DNA of 64,000 nt from Clostridiales bacterium (GCA_004556395.1 SFHK01000010.1:1-64000); one strand, 5' to 3'; counted from the first letter of the stretch, positions 41,971 to 50,833 are shown. Program-made: numbers and translations. Notes: generated by a model not told the origin, from the letters alone.

Positions 41971-42666
41971 ATGAAGAAACTGTTTTCCATCGTCCTCTGC
42001 CTCGTGTGCCTGTTCTCGTTCCTGTCCGTCGGCGCAGCCGAGACCGCGCAGGATGAGTTCCTGAGCGAGCTGTCCGGTCGAACCTATGTCGAGCTGTTCC
42101 CGGAGTTTGCCAAGGATGAATATCATCAGGCCTGGCTGGACGTGGTAACGCCGATCGTCGGCGAAGACGCGGCCGAGAACGTGGTTGCATATCTGCTGAA
42201 CGTCTGCATGGGCTCGCTGTACGGCGAGGAAGCCATCGCAGCCTATGAAGCCGATCCGGACAGCATGCAGTTCAACTGCTACTACCTCGGCGGCGTCAAG
42301 AAGATCACCGTTGACGGCAGCACCATCTACGGCGTGGACGAAGCGGGCAATGAAGTGTTCCGTCACAACTACGTGCCGATGGATCTCGAGAACGAAAACG
42401 GCTTTATCTTCTATCAGAGCGAGGACGCGGAGTCCGGCCAGTTCACCTACTTCGCCTTCTCTCCGGACACCATGGCCACCACGTGGCATCTGGAATTCCG
42501 CTACGCCGAGAACGTCGAAGACCTGCAGAGCTGGTTTGAAGGCTCCTACGCCTACTGGAACGTGGGCGCAATCGCCGAGGATTACAGCGAGGAGGAAATT
42601 CTGAGCGCCATCAACCTGTTTGCCACCGAGAACCTCTCCGAGGAAGAAGAGGAAGAAGCTGCCTGA
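41971..42666 (+). CDS. secreted ZinT-like protein
   Basis: The 231-residue protein has a signal peptide (LFSIVLCLVCLFSFLSVGAA). The mature part begins with helices (LFPEFAKDEYHQAWLDVV) and ends with a ZinT/YodA-like lipocalin section: GQFTYFAFSPDTMATTWHLE, then a segment corresponding to the WPTYYP loop (GSYAYWNVGAIAEDYSEEEI). Only two likely metal His residues are apparent, fewer than in canonical ZinT. The C-terminus is strongly acidic. A zinc-binding role is inferred. ATG 41971 follows GAGGAGGG. Confidence 0.65.
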   Translation: MKKLFSIVLCLVCLFSFLSVGAAETAQDEFLSELSGRTYVELFPEFAKDEYHQAWLDVVTPIVGEDAAENVVAYLLNVCMGSLYGEEAIAAYEADPDSMQFNCYYLGGVKKITVDGSTIYGVDEAGNEVFRHNYVPMDLENENGFIFYQSEDAESGQFTYFAFSPDTMATTWHLEFRYAENVEDLQSWFEGSYAYWNVGAIAEDYSEEEILSAINLFATENLSEEEEEEAA

Positions 42667-42721
42667 GCTTCCACTTTTTCAGATACTCCCACAGAACCAT
42701 AAAATTGTACAAAGGGCGTCG

Positions 42722-43060
42722 TCACCTCATCCGGGATGGCGGCGTTCCTTTTTCATGGTGCTGCGCTGCGTGCGGGTGCGAAACTGGATGCGCGTGCTGG
42801 GGCGAATGCGGGGGCACGGGTTTTCTTCCCGCATGCGCCACGCTGCGGAACGCGAGCGCCACGCCCGCGCCGAGAAGCGCGCTCAGCGCCGCCATCCAGA
42901 TAACCGCCTGCAGTTCGCCGTCCACCGTCTCGGGCAGGAAGGCGGGATACGGCATGAAGTAGCCCAAATGCAGGCAGATGGAAGCCGCCAGCGTGGCGAG
43001 ATACTGAACCGCCACGCCCTTCGCAGCGCCGTCAAGCGCGATTTTCAGATGCCGTTTCAT
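42722..43060 (-). CDS. small two-helix membrane protein with His-rich tail
   Basis: The 112-residue protein starts at ATG 43060 behind TAGGAGGACTTG, whose TAG is the stop of the upstream remnant. Two hydrophobic segments (VQYLATLAASICLHLGYF and VIWMAALSALLGAGVALAF) are separated by a short loop; the layout resembles the start of DUF3021 proteins. The tail has about ten His residues (HSPQHAHPVSHPHAAQHH). It was probably co-transcribed with the phosphodiester glycosidase gene whose 5' end is now lost, so it may no longer have a promoter. Confidence 0.55.
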   Translation of the reverse strand: MKRHLKIALDGAAKGVAVQYLATLAASICLHLGYFMPYPAFLPETVDGELQAVIWMAALSALLGAGVALAFRSVAHAGRKPVPPHSPQHAHPVSHPHAAQHHEKGTPPSRMR

Positions 43061-43069
43061 CAAGTCCTC

Positions 43070-43282
43070 CTAAAAATACAGGATATCCGACAGTCTGCGT
43101 TCCGAGCCCTGCGACGGCCGGTTGACGATGCTGCCATTGAACCACATTTCCGACAAGCCGCCGCCGTCGAGGTTGATGGCCATCTGCGCGCCATAGCGCA
43201 GGAACAGGTGTTGAAGCTCGATAAGCGTCATGCCCTTGGAATAGCCGCTCTGGCGGCCGTCCGCCACGATCACCACATGCGC
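43070..43282 (-). pseudogene. phosphodiester glycosidase (NAGPA-type), 3' remnant
   Basis: About 70 residues remain, reading VVIVADGRQSGYSKGMTLIE and then MAINLDGGGLSEMWFNGSIV, the conserved C-terminal end of NAGPA/DUF2233 phosphodiester glycosidases (about 300 residues normally). Upstream of about 43282 the frame enters antisense of the histidine kinase. The N-terminal two-thirds, start codon and ribosome binding site are gone. This is a truncated gene fixed at the same junction as the kinase remnant. Confidence 0.8.
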
Positions 43283-44602
43283 TGCTGTTCGCGGCGACGA
43301 CGTTCGTGCTGTCCCTGTGCGTGTTCGTCACGTCCCTGCACTTTCTGCTCGACCGCCGCCGCACGGAGCTGGCGGGCAACCTGCGCAACATCACGGAAAT
43401 CTTTCTGGAAGAGGTCGCCGACGGGCACGACCCCACCGACCCGAACGTGCTGTGGGAGCTGAGCACGGACGACGACATCGTGCTGCTGTTTCTCACCTCC
43501 GACGGCACGGTCGCGAGCCGGGCGGGCTATTTTGAAGTAGACGCGGCCTCCATTCCCGACTGCGTTGGGAAAATCGTGATGCACAAGGAGAAAAACGGTC
43601 TCGCGCTGCTGGCGAAGAGCATGCCCGTGCTGATCAACGGCGAATTCACGGGCAATCTCATGGTCGTGAAACGCATCGACCGCGAATATGAATTCCTCGA
43701 GATGCTGGCGCGGCTCCTTCTGGCGCTGAACGTCTGCGGCGCGCTCATCGCGCTGGGCGTTGGAAAGCTCGCCTCGCAGAAGATGCTCGCGCCGCTTTCC
43801 GCCATCATCCGCAAGGCGCGCTCGATCGACAGCCGCTCGCTGCACACGCGCGTGGAGCTTCCGCGCGAGGACGACGAGCTGCGGCTGCTGGCGCAGACGC
43901 TGAACGACATGCTCGACCGCGTCGAGGACGCGTTCGCCCGGCAGGGGCAGTTCACGCAGGACGCTTCGCACGAGCTGCGCACGCCGCTGGCCGCGCTGCA
44001 GGGCAATGCCGAGCTGCTCCGCCGCTGGGGACGGGACGATCCCGCCGTGCTGGATAAATGCGTGGCGGCCATCTGGCGCCAGACGGAATACATGACCCAC
44101 CTGACGGAGAACCTGCTGTTCCTGACGCGCGGCGACCACGGCTCGCAGGCGCTGGAAAAGAAAGCCGTCGACATTTCGCGCTTTCTGGACGACCTGCTCG
44201 CGGAGCGGCGTGAAATCGACCCCGCGCATCCATATGAGGCGCAGGCGGAGGCCGGTCTGCGCGTATACGCGGATGAATCCCTGCTGCGCCAGCTGCTCCT
44301 CATCCTTCTCGACAACGCCGCCCGCTACACGCCCACCGGCGGAGCCATTCGCGTTTCCGTCGCGTCCGACGAGAACGGCGCGTGCCTGTCCGTGCGCGAC
44401 GAGGGCTGCGGCGTTCCGGCCGACCAGCTGGAAAACATCTTCGAGCGCTTCTACCGCGTGGATAAGGCGCGCGACCGGCGGCACCGGGCTGGGGCTCTCC
44501 ATTGCCAGAACCATCGTGCGCATGCACGGCAGCGACATCCGTGCCCAATTACCGAATGGCCCCGGCCTGCTCGTGACCGTCCATCTTCCCGCAAGGGAAT
44601 AG
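43279..44602 (+). pseudogene. sensor histidine kinase, N-truncated and frameshifted
   Basis: The remnant starts in the first transmembrane helix (ALLFAATTFVLSLCVFVTSL) with no start codon or ribosome binding site. It continues through an extracytoplasmic domain, second helix, HAMP, the phospho-acceptor FTQDASHELRTPLAALQGNA and the N box LLILLDNAARYTPTGG. At about 44470-44476, after FERFYRVDKARD, the frame breaks; GGTGLGLSIARTIVRMHGSD continues in the +1 frame to 44602. No response regulator gene is adjacent, although such kinases are usually paired; it was probably removed together with the 5' end. Confidence 0.85.
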
Positions 44603-44619
44603 CCTTATATCTTCTCTTC

Positions 44620-44653
44620 GCCGCGACTGCCTTTCCGGAGTCGCGGCCTTTTT
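44620..44653 (+). terminator. terminator after the kinase remnant
   Basis: GCCGCGACT (44620-44628) pairs with AGTCGCGGC (44639-44647) and is followed by CTTTTT. A weaker hairpin at about 44660-44690 could serve the convergent methyltransferase gene. Confidence 0.8.
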
Positions 44654-44693
44654 GCGCATAAAAAGAGGAACCGCGCAGGGCGATTCCCGAATT

Positions 44694-45515
44694 TTACTTT
44701 TTCGTGCGGCGCTGTCGGTCGATTTCGTACAGACAGATGGATGCGGCGCATCCGGCGTTCAGCGACGACGCGCTGCCCTGAATCGGAATCTTTGCCAGCA
44801 CGTCGCAACGCTCCTTCCAGCCCTTCGACAGGCCGAACGTCTCATTGCCGATCAGCAGCAGCGTCGGCCCCGTCAGGTCGACCTCATCCAAAAGACACGT
44901 TCCATGCGCGCTCGTACCCACGACGTTCAGGCGCACCGGCAGCGAATTCATCCAGTCGAACGCGTCCTGCATCGATTCCAGCGCGGCGAACGGACGGGCA
45001 AACAGGGTGCCGATCGAGGCGCGCAGGCATTGCGGGTCATAAAAATCGGCCGCGTGGCCGGTCGTCAGCACGCCCGCCGCGCCGAACGCGTCCGCGGAGC
45101 GAAGCAGCGTTCCAAGGTTCCCCGGCCCCTGCGGACGGTCAAACAGCACAAACAGCGGGTTCGCCGTTTCACGCGCCCGCTTCGTCATGCGCTCAAGGCC
45201 GTCCGTGCGCTGGCGCAGCAGCGCGACCAGCTCGCACGGGTTCTCGCGGTCGCTGAGCTCGTCGTGCAGCATCGGCGACATCTCGAAAACGATCTCTGGA
45301 TGCGCCTTTGCAAGCATATCCTGCGCCCAGCCGGAAAGCCGCCGACTGCCCGCGTATCCCATTGCGGCAAACTGCCAGCCGTGCGCAACGGCCTGCTCGA
45401 TGGGGTGTACGCCCTCCACAAACACCAGCTTCTGCTGCGTTCGCTTTTCGCGGTTGCGCTTGATCGTTTCAAACCGCTGAAACTCCGCCGAGCGCGAAAC
45501 CATCTGCCTGACCAT
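44694..45515 (-). CDS. SpoU/TrmH-family RNA 2'-O-methyltransferase
   Basis: The 273-residue protein starts at ATG 45515, six bases after AGAGGTG. An N-terminal substrate-binding domain is followed by the SPOUT knot: QGPGNLGTLLRSADAFGAAG (motif 1), LLLIGNETFGLS (motif 2) and IPIQGSASSLNAGCAASICLYE (motif 3), which bind SAM. Target nucleotide (23S rRNA or tRNA) cannot be told. It is divergent from the CNNM leader. Confidence 0.88.
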   Translation of the reverse strand: MVRQMVSRSAEFQRFETIKRNREKRTQQKLVFVEGVHPIEQAVAHGWQFAAMGYAGSRRLSGWAQDMLAKAHPEIVFEMSPMLHDELSDRENPCELVALLRQRTDGLERMTKRARETANPLFVLFDRPQGPGNLGTLLRSADAFGAAGVLTTGHAADFYDPQCLRASIGTLFARPFAALESMQDAFDWMNSLPVRLNVVGTSAHGTCLLDEVDLTGPTLLLIGNETFGLSKGWKERCDVLAKIPIQGSASSLNAGCAASICLYEIDRQRRTKK

Positions 45516-45612
45516 ATCCGTCACCTCTCGCATATCTTCTGATTTTATGATATTCGCCGCGCCGGGTTCTGTCAAGCGTGAACGCGTTAGGAAAGAAAAC
45601 GCGCGCGGCCCA

Positions 45613-45641
45613 TTGACAGGCCTCCTCCCTTCTGCTATAAT
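45613..45641 (+). promoter_or_regulatory. consensus sigma-A promoter of the CNNM/CorC transcript
   Basis: Perfect TTGACA (45613-45618) and perfect TATAAT (45636-45641) are 17 bases apart. The first base of the mRNA should be about 45648, leaving a leader of about 155 bases. Confidence 0.9.
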
Positions 45642-45673
45642 GGATACTGGTTATGAAGGGGGTTTGAGCCTGA

Positions 45674-45712
45674 ATGGATTCTGACAGTTCCGGCAGCACG
45701 GAACCGGCTTGA
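45674..45712 (+). CDS. 12-codon leader peptide MDSDSSGSTEPA
   Basis: A short ORF from ATG 45674 to TGA 45712 encodes MDSDSSGSTEPA, preceded by AAGGGGG 12-13 bases upstream. It lies between a consensus promoter and a terminator that begins six bases after its stop. Acidic and Pro-containing leader peptides are known to destabilise ribosomes at low magnesium in enterobacterial mgtA-type leaders. The next gene encodes a CNNM/CorC divalent-metal transporter, so a regulatory leader peptide is a good inference, but the mechanism is unproven. Confidence 0.55.
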   Translation: MDSDSSGSTEPA

Positions 45713-45717
45713 ATAGA

Positions 45718-45761
45718 GGCATGGTCTGTCGACGTTTTCGTCGGCAGGGTCATGTCTTTTT
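45718..45761 (+). terminator. attenuator-type terminator in the CNNM leader
   Basis: A long hairpin with core CTGTCGACG/CGTCGGCAG (one G-U) and outer CATG pairs, loop TTTT, ends in CTTTTT. It begins six bases after the leader-ORF stop, so a ribosome at that stop would cover part of the 5' arm. Confidence 0.8.
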
Positions 45762-45803
45762 GCGTGCAAAAAATATAGAAACAATTGGAAAGGATATTCA
45801 TTC

Positions 45804-47141
45804 ATGAACATATTCCGGCAGCTGCTCGTGCAGGCCGTGCTCATTTTTCTGAACGCATTTTTTGCCATGACGGAAATCGCCGTGATTTCCCTGAACGCCA
45901 CCAAGCTCAAGCGAATGGCCGAGGAGGGCGACAAGACCGCTTCGAAGCTTCTGAAGCTGGTCGAGGAACCCGCCGGCTTTCTCTCCACGATTCAGATCGG
46001 CATCACGCTGGCCGGTTTCCTCGGAAGCGCCTTCGCGGCGGACAGCTTCTCGGCCGGTCTGGTCAACTGGATCTATAACGATCTGGGCTTCCATCTGTTC
46101 TCCGAAAAAACGCTGGGAACGCTTTCGGTCATTCTGATCACGATCATCCTGTCCTACTTCACGCTGGTGTTCGGTGAGCTGGTGCCCAAGCGCATCGCCA
46201 TGCAGAAGCCGCTGAAGATGGCGCGGCTCTCCTGCGGCGTCGTTTCGAGCCTTGCGACCGTGATGAAGCCCGTCGTGCGCTTTCTTTCCTTCTCGACAAA
46301 CGCGGTTCTGCGGCTTCTCCGCATGAAGACCGAGGCCGAAAGCGAAACCGTCACCGAGGAAGAAATTCGCATGATGGTCGATCTGGGCGAGGAACGCGGC
46401 ACGATCAACCGCGACGAGGGCGAATGGATCGACAACGTGTTTGAGTTCGGCGAAACCACCGTGCGCGAGGTCATGACGCACGTAATCGAGGTCGTCGCCG
46501 TACCCGCGGACGCCGCGCCGGACGACGTGCTGAAGACCATCCGCGAAAGCGGCTGCTCGCGCATTCCCGTTTACGGCAAGAACATTGACGACGTCCTCGG
46601 CATTCTCAACGCGCGCGAGTTCCTGCTCGAGCGCCGCGACACCGACACGCGCATCCCCGAGCACCTGATTCACCCGGCCTATTTCGTGCCGGAAACGCTG
46701 CGCGCCGCGACGCTGTTTAAGGACATGCAGCAGAAAAAGCAGCACATCGCCATCGTCGTCGACGAATACGGCCAGACCGGCGGCATTGTCACGATGGAAG
46801 ACCTGTTGGAGGAAATCGTCGGCAGCATCTACGACGAGTTCGATACCGCCGAGGAACCACCCGTGCAGAAGCTGGGCGAGAACCTCTGGCGCGCGCTCGG
46901 CAGCGCCCGACTGGACGAAATCTCCGACGCGACGGGCGTGAGCTTCCCCGAGGACGCGGACTTCGACACCCTGAACGGCCTGATTCTCAGCCGCCTCAAC
47001 AATATCCCCCGCGACGGCACCACCCTCGACCTCGAAGCCTTCGGCCTCCAAATCCACGTGGAAAAAATCGCCCATAAATGCGTCGTCAGCGCCACCCTCT
47101 CCCTCTCCAACGCACCCACCTTCCTGCCGGAAGCCGTATAA
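45804..47141 (+). CDS. CNNM/HlyC/CorC-type divalent cation transporter
   Basis: The 445-residue protein starts at ATG 45804 after GGAAAGGA. The DUF21/CNNM membrane domain (residues 1-190) has IFLNAFFAMTEIAVISLNAT and LVFGELVPKRIAMQKPL. A CBS pair follows (VMTHVIEVVAVPADAAPDDV; HIAIVVDEYGQTGGIVTMED) and the CorC_HlyC domain ends the protein (VSFPEDADFDTLNGLILSRL). Relatives include the Bacillus Mg2+ efflux protein MpfA, so Mg2+/Co2+ export is the likely role. Expression appears to be controlled by the leader at 45674-45761. Confidence 0.92.
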   Translation: MNIFRQLLVQAVLIFLNAFFAMTEIAVISLNATKLKRMAEEGDKTASKLLKLVEEPAGFLSTIQIGITLAGFLGSAFAADSFSAGLVNWIYNDLGFHLFSEKTLGTLSVILITIILSYFTLVFGELVPKRIAMQKPLKMARLSCGVVSSLATVMKPVVRFLSFSTNAVLRLLRMKTEAESETVTEEEIRMMVDLGEERGTINRDEGEWIDNVFEFGETTVREVMTHVIEVVAVPADAAPDDVLKTIRESGCSRIPVYGKNIDDVLGILNAREFLLERRDTDTRIPEHLIHPAYFVPETLRAATLFKDMQQKKQHIAIVVDEYGQTGGIVTMEDLLEEIVGSIYDEFDTAEEPPVQKLGENLWRALGSARLDEISDATGVSFPEDADFDTLNGLILSRLNNIPRDGTTLDLEAFGLQIHVEKIAHKCVVSATLSLSNAPTFLPEAV

Positions 47142-47144
47142 ATC

Positions 47145-47188
47145 ATCCCACCGTGCCCCGCGTCAAGCGGAGTCCGGTGGGATTTCCT
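47145..47188. terminator. bidirectional terminator, CNNM gene and amino-sugar operon
   Basis: ATCCCACCG (47145-47153) and CGGTGGGAT (47175-47183) form a 9-bp stem between convergent genes; TTTCC follows on the plus strand and TGAT on the minus strand. Confidence 0.7.
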
Positions 47189-48057
47189 TATCGTATTTCC
47201 ATTGCCAGCATGGCGCCGCCAATGAAGCCCGCGTCGTTCCCCAGACTGGCCGCCACGATACGCGGCTTGTCCTGCTTCGGAAGGCAGGGACAGCGAGCGG
47301 CAAGCTGCGCTCTGATTCGCGACAGCAGCGCTTCGCCTGCCAGACTTAGCCCGCCGCCGATCACTACTAACTGGGGGCGGAACACGCTGAGAAGCCCGGC
47401 GATGCCGATCACAAGCTCGTGCACGTAATCGTCCAGCACGTCGCACATGGCTTTATCGCCCTTTTCGGCCCGCGCAAAAACCTCTTTGGCCGGTGTTCCT
47501 CCGGCTCTTTGCTCCAGCGCCTTTGCGGAGGCATACTGTTCAAAGCATCCGCGTCCGCCGCATACGCAGGGCAGTCCGTCCGTGTGTGTAACCATATGAC
47601 CAACCTCACCACCGGTATTATCCCAACCGCGGAACGGCTTGCCGTCGATCAGAAACGCGCCGCCGATGCCTGTGCCCAGCGCCATGTACAGCACGTATTT
47701 TTCGCCTGCGCAGGCGCCCAGCTTCCACTCGCCCATCAGCGCTCCGGCAATATCGTTGTCGATCGCAACCGGACATCCGAGCGCGGTTTCCATATGCTCG
47801 GCAAAGGGAACCGAGTCCCAGCGCAGATTGCTCGCCGTCACGCGCCGCGTAACCAGATTCACGCGTCCGGCGCAGGAGATACCCGCCGCGCGCAGCGGAA
47901 GCTTCGACTCAAACAGCGCCGCGGCTATCGCGCGGCTCAGTGCCTCCGCGTCGCCGCGAAGTGTGGGAATCTCCCGCCGCCAGACGGTTTTCCAGTCCTC
48001 GTTCAGGATTCCAAGCTTTACCGTTGTTCCACCCACGTCAATTCCCGCGTAATACAT
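47188..48057 (-). CDS. ROK-family sugar kinase
   Basis: The 289-residue cytoplasmic kinase has AGIDVGGTTVKLG at the N-terminus, AIDNDIAGALMGEW with the catalytic Asp, and the ROK zinc motif CVCGGRGCFEQYAS (about residue 162). VIGGGLSLAG belongs to the adenosine-binding loop. It could phosphorylate glucose, GlcNAc or ManNAc; the operon with nagA favours an amino sugar. ATG 48057 follows GAGGGG. Last gene of the eight-gene operon. Confidence 0.9.
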   Translation of the reverse strand: MYYAGIDVGGTTVKLGILNEDWKTVWRREIPTLRGDAEALSRAIAAALFESKLPLRAAGISCAGRVNLVTRRVTASNLRWDSVPFAEHMETALGCPVAIDNDIAGALMGEWKLGACAGEKYVLYMALGTGIGGAFLIDGKPFRGWDNTGGEVGHMVTHTDGLPCVCGGRGCFEQYASAKALEQRAGGTPAKEVFARAEKGDKAMCDVLDDYVHELVIGIAGLLSVFRPQLVVIGGGLSLAGEALLSRIRAQLAARCPCLPKQDKPRIVAASLGNDAGFIGGAMLAMEIR

Positions 48058-48073
48058 GCTTTTCCCCTCGCAT

Positions 48074-49210
48074 TCAGGCTTTCGAAAAAGCGTCCGTCCC
48101 CGCGCAGGCCCACGTGCAGTTCAAGCCCGAATCCCATCCGGCCAGCGAAGCAGTCATGCCCGGCACCAGATCACCCAGCGTTTTCGAGAAGCCAAGGCAG
48201 CGTGCCGGAGTCGCGGAAGCCGCTGTAAAGGCGTCCTCCATCGGAATCCCCGCACCTGCCACGCATCGAACGCCTGAGTCGAGAAACACATAGCTTCCCG
48301 ATATGCCGCCGCTGGCAGAGTAGCAGCGATTATCCTTCACCAGAATATAGTGGTTGTTCTGGGTGTATTCTCCTTCCGGCATGCCGGATACCATGCCGCA
48401 GTCAGAGACCATCGCAATTCCGGCCGCGCCCTTGGCTTTGAAGATCAGTCGAACGACCGGCTCGGCCAGGTGCACAAAATCGCAGATGGCTTCCACGCAG
48501 ATTCGATCATCCAGCATGCCGAACGCGGCCGGGCCGGGCTTTCTGTGCTCGATATCCGCCATGGCGTTGAACATGTGCGTAATACCGCTGAAGCCATGCT
48601 CGGCCGCCCGCTTCATCCCGGCATAATCCGCGTCCGTATGACCAGCCTGCACATGGATTCCCCGGCTCGCCAGACGTTCCGCCAGCTCGCAGGCACCCGG
48701 CATTTCCGGCGCTACCGTTATGGCGCGAATGATCTTCTCATGCTCACCGACGAGCGCCTGAAAGTTTCCCTCCGTCGGCGCAAGGACGTATTCGCCCGCC
48801 ATCGCGCCCCTGCGCTTCGGATTGATAAACGGCCCTTCCAGATGCACGCCGCGCACACGCGCGCCCGGCAGTTCTCCGTTCGCCTGCCTGTCCATGACTT
48901 CCGCCGCGAACGCAACCGCCTTTCGCGTAACCTCAACCGGGCCGGTGGCGATCGTGAAGAGCACGTCCGTTATGCCGTGCGAAAGCAGATGCTTCAGCCA
49001 CACGGCGCAGGCTTCCTTTTCTGGAGCCGCGCAGTCAAAGCCCACGCCGCCATGATGATGCTTGTCAAACAGGCCGGGCGTAAGGAATTCCACGCTTATG
49101 TCGCCGCTCGTCCCGCATCCGACGGATGCAATCCGCTCTCCGCAAATCTCAACGACGCGGTTTTCCTGCCATTTTCCATGAATCAGCGCTCGCTTCGCGT
49201 GAATCTTCAT
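48074..49210 (-). CDS. nagA: N-acetylglucosamine-6-phosphate deacetylase
   Basis: The 378-residue amidohydrolase converts GlcNAc-6-P to GlcN-6-P. LTPGLFDKHHHGGVGFDC gives the first metal motif, GVHLEGPFINPKRRGA is the family signature, and GHTDADYAGM, GITHMFNAMADIEHR and CDFVHLAEP supply the further metal and substrate His residues. The catalytic Asp is in MVSDCG. ATG 49210 overlaps the stop of the upstream isomerase (ATGA) after GAGGG. Full length. Confidence 0.93.
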   Translation of the reverse strand: MKIHAKRALIHGKWQENRVVEICGERIASVGCGTSGDISVEFLTPGLFDKHHHGGVGFDCAAPEKEACAVWLKHLLSHGITDVLFTIATGPVEVTRKAVAFAAEVMDRQANGELPGARVRGVHLEGPFINPKRRGAMAGEYVLAPTEGNFQALVGEHEKIIRAITVAPEMPGACELAERLASRGIHVQAGHTDADYAGMKRAAEHGFSGITHMFNAMADIEHRKPGPAAFGMLDDRICVEAICDFVHLAEPVVRLIFKAKGAAGIAMVSDCGMVSGMPEGEYTQNNHYILVKDNRCYSASGGISGSYVFLDSGVRCVAGAGIPMEDAFTAASATPARCLGFSKTLGDLVPGMTASLAGWDSGLNCTWACAGTDAFSKA

Positions 49211-49986
49211 ACCGTTTCCCTCATATGCGCGCGCAGATGCTCCACGCACATGCGCACCGCGTCCATTGGCGCGTATTTGCGGTTGTTGGAGTATTCAACC
49301 GTCAGCGTGTCCGCGCCGCCCAGTTCCACGCACGCTTTCAGCAGACGGTTCCAATCGAAATCGTCCTCGTCGATCATCGTCGCGCCCTGATCGCGCAGGG
49401 AGAACGGTTTGATATGCACCCACGGCGAACGATGCGGGAACTTCTCCAGAATCGGAATCGACCACGCCCCGCCGGCAAGCGCGTTGCCCGTGTCCAGCAC
49501 CATCTTGAAGCTATCCGGCGTATTCTCAAAGATGCGATTCCACGCCGTCTGACCATCCACCACCACGAAGTCCGTTTTGTGCGTATGGTATCCGATTTCA
49601 AACCCCGCCTTCACGGCTTCGTCATTCACCCAGTTCAGATGCCGGATTACCGCTTCCAGCGTATCGCGCTGCCTGAGCATATCCACCGGTGCGGAAGCAA
49701 TTCCGATTCGGCGGTTTCCAATCGCGGCGGAGTATTCAAATGTGCGCAGCAGCGTATCCCGGCCGACAAACGGCCAGTTGGGCTGGTAGCCCATGCATTT
49801 CAGGCCCGCGTTTCGCAACGCGCGCTCGCACTCGCCCGCCGGCAGGTTGTTCTCTTCACTCCCATAAAACTCTACGCCGTCGTAGCCCATCTCGCGAATG
49901 CGCACCAGCGTTTCCTCCGGCGCCTTCGCAAATTCCTCTCGCACGGAGTACATCTCCAAGGCAATCGGCAGCTTTTGAATCGACAT
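49207..49986 (-). CDS. TIM-barrel sugar phosphate isomerase/epimerase (b)
   Basis: The 259-residue xylose-isomerase-like protein has LEMYSVREEFAKAPEETLVR at the start and metal-ligand positions in GYHTHKTDF, MVLDTGNAL, HIKPFSL and VEYSNN. It is the second of two such genes in tandem, four bases apart. Together with the Gfo/Idh oxidoreductase these sets usually act on inositols or 3-keto sugars. Substrate unknown. ATG 49986 follows AAGGAGG. Confidence 0.87.
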   Translation of the reverse strand: MSIQKLPIALEMYSVREEFAKAPEETLVRIREMGYDGVEFYGSEENNLPAGECERALRNAGLKCMGYQPNWPFVGRDTLLRTFEYSAAIGNRRIGIASAPVDMLRQRDTLEAVIRHLNWVNDEAVKAGFEIGYHTHKTDFVVVDGQTAWNRIFENTPDSFKMVLDTGNALAGGAWSIPILEKFPHRSPWVHIKPFSLRDQGATMIDEDDFDWNRLLKACVELGGADTLTVEYSNNRKYAPMDAVRMCVEHLRAHMRETV

Positions 49987-49989
49987 ATT

Positions 49990-50820
49990 CTACGCCTCCT
50001 TCATCCACTCATTCAGCAGGCACTTCGCCTGCGCAAGATCGCGTCTGCGCACTACGGGGTCGTCGATTTCCCGCTCAATCGTAATATCGCCCTCGTATCC
50101 GAATTCCTTCAGCATGCGCACGATTTCACGGAATTGCGTCTCGCCCTCTCCCAGCGGCGTCTGCGTTCCCTTTACCTTGCCGTTCGCCACGTCCGGATAG
50201 CGCCCGTCCTTCGCGTGCACGCCATACAGGCAGCCGCGGAACATCCGAAGCGCGTCCAGCGAATTGGCGCGACCGCTCATCATCAGGTTTGCCGGGTCAA
50301 AATTCACACCAAGGTTGTCAAGCCCGGTTTCGCGCATCAGCTGCAAAAGCGTGACCGGAAGCTCCTCGCCGGTTTCAAACAGGAAGCGCTGACCGCGCTG
50401 TGCCAGCGTCTGCCCGATCAGGCGAACGCATTGCACGATTTCCACGTGGTTTGCGTCGAACGGATCGTCCGGGAAATACCCGATATGCGTAATGACGTCG
50501 CGCACGCCCAGTAGATGGGCAAATTCCGCGCCCTTCAGCAGCTCGTTTACCCGCTGCGCCCGCATATAAGCCGGCACAAGTCCCAGCGAGTAGTACATGT
50601 CCGGATAGCCCCAGTGCACCGGGCCCGACCAGCCGCACCATACCGCCGTCAGCTCGAAGTTTTCCTTCTGGCACAGGTCGAGAACCTCCCGCGCAATCTC
50701 GGGCGTATACAGGTTCAGATCCCACACGACAAGCTGTCCCGACTGGAATCCCAGCTCGAGTGCCTCCCGGAAGGACTCTTTCACATTTCTTTGAAGATTC
50801 ACAAGGCATCCGATTCTCAT
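49990..50820 (-). CDS. TIM-barrel sugar phosphate isomerase/epimerase (a)
   Basis: The 276-residue protein has the same fold as its neighbour but little sequence in common. Metal-ligand segments are FLFETGEE (Glu), VNFDPANLMMSG (Asp), GVHAKDGRYPD (His) and ITIEREID (Glu). ATG 50820 follows AAGGAGG. It lies 14 bases after the oxidoreductase gene. Likely epimerase or isomerase of an imported sugar derivative. Confidence 0.88.
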   Translation of the reverse strand: MRIGCLVNLQRNVKESFREALELGFQSGQLVVWDLNLYTPEIAREVLDLCQKENFELTAVWCGWSGPVHWGYPDMYYSLGLVPAYMRAQRVNELLKGAEFAHLLGVRDVITHIGYFPDDPFDANHVEIVQCVRLIGQTLAQRGQRFLFETGEELPVTLLQLMRETGLDNLGVNFDPANLMMSGRANSLDALRMFRGCLYGVHAKDGRYPDVANGKVKGTQTPLGEGETQFREIVRMLKEFGYEGDITIEREIDDPVVRRRDLAQAKCLLNEWMKEA

Positions 50821-50833
50821 AGGGTGTTCCTCC

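Noticed and set aside
45643..45760. Known metal riboswitch (yybP-ykoY, M-box, NiCo or fluoride type)
   Set aside because: None of the conserved cores I know is recognisable, and the uORF plus terminator explain the leader without an aptamer.
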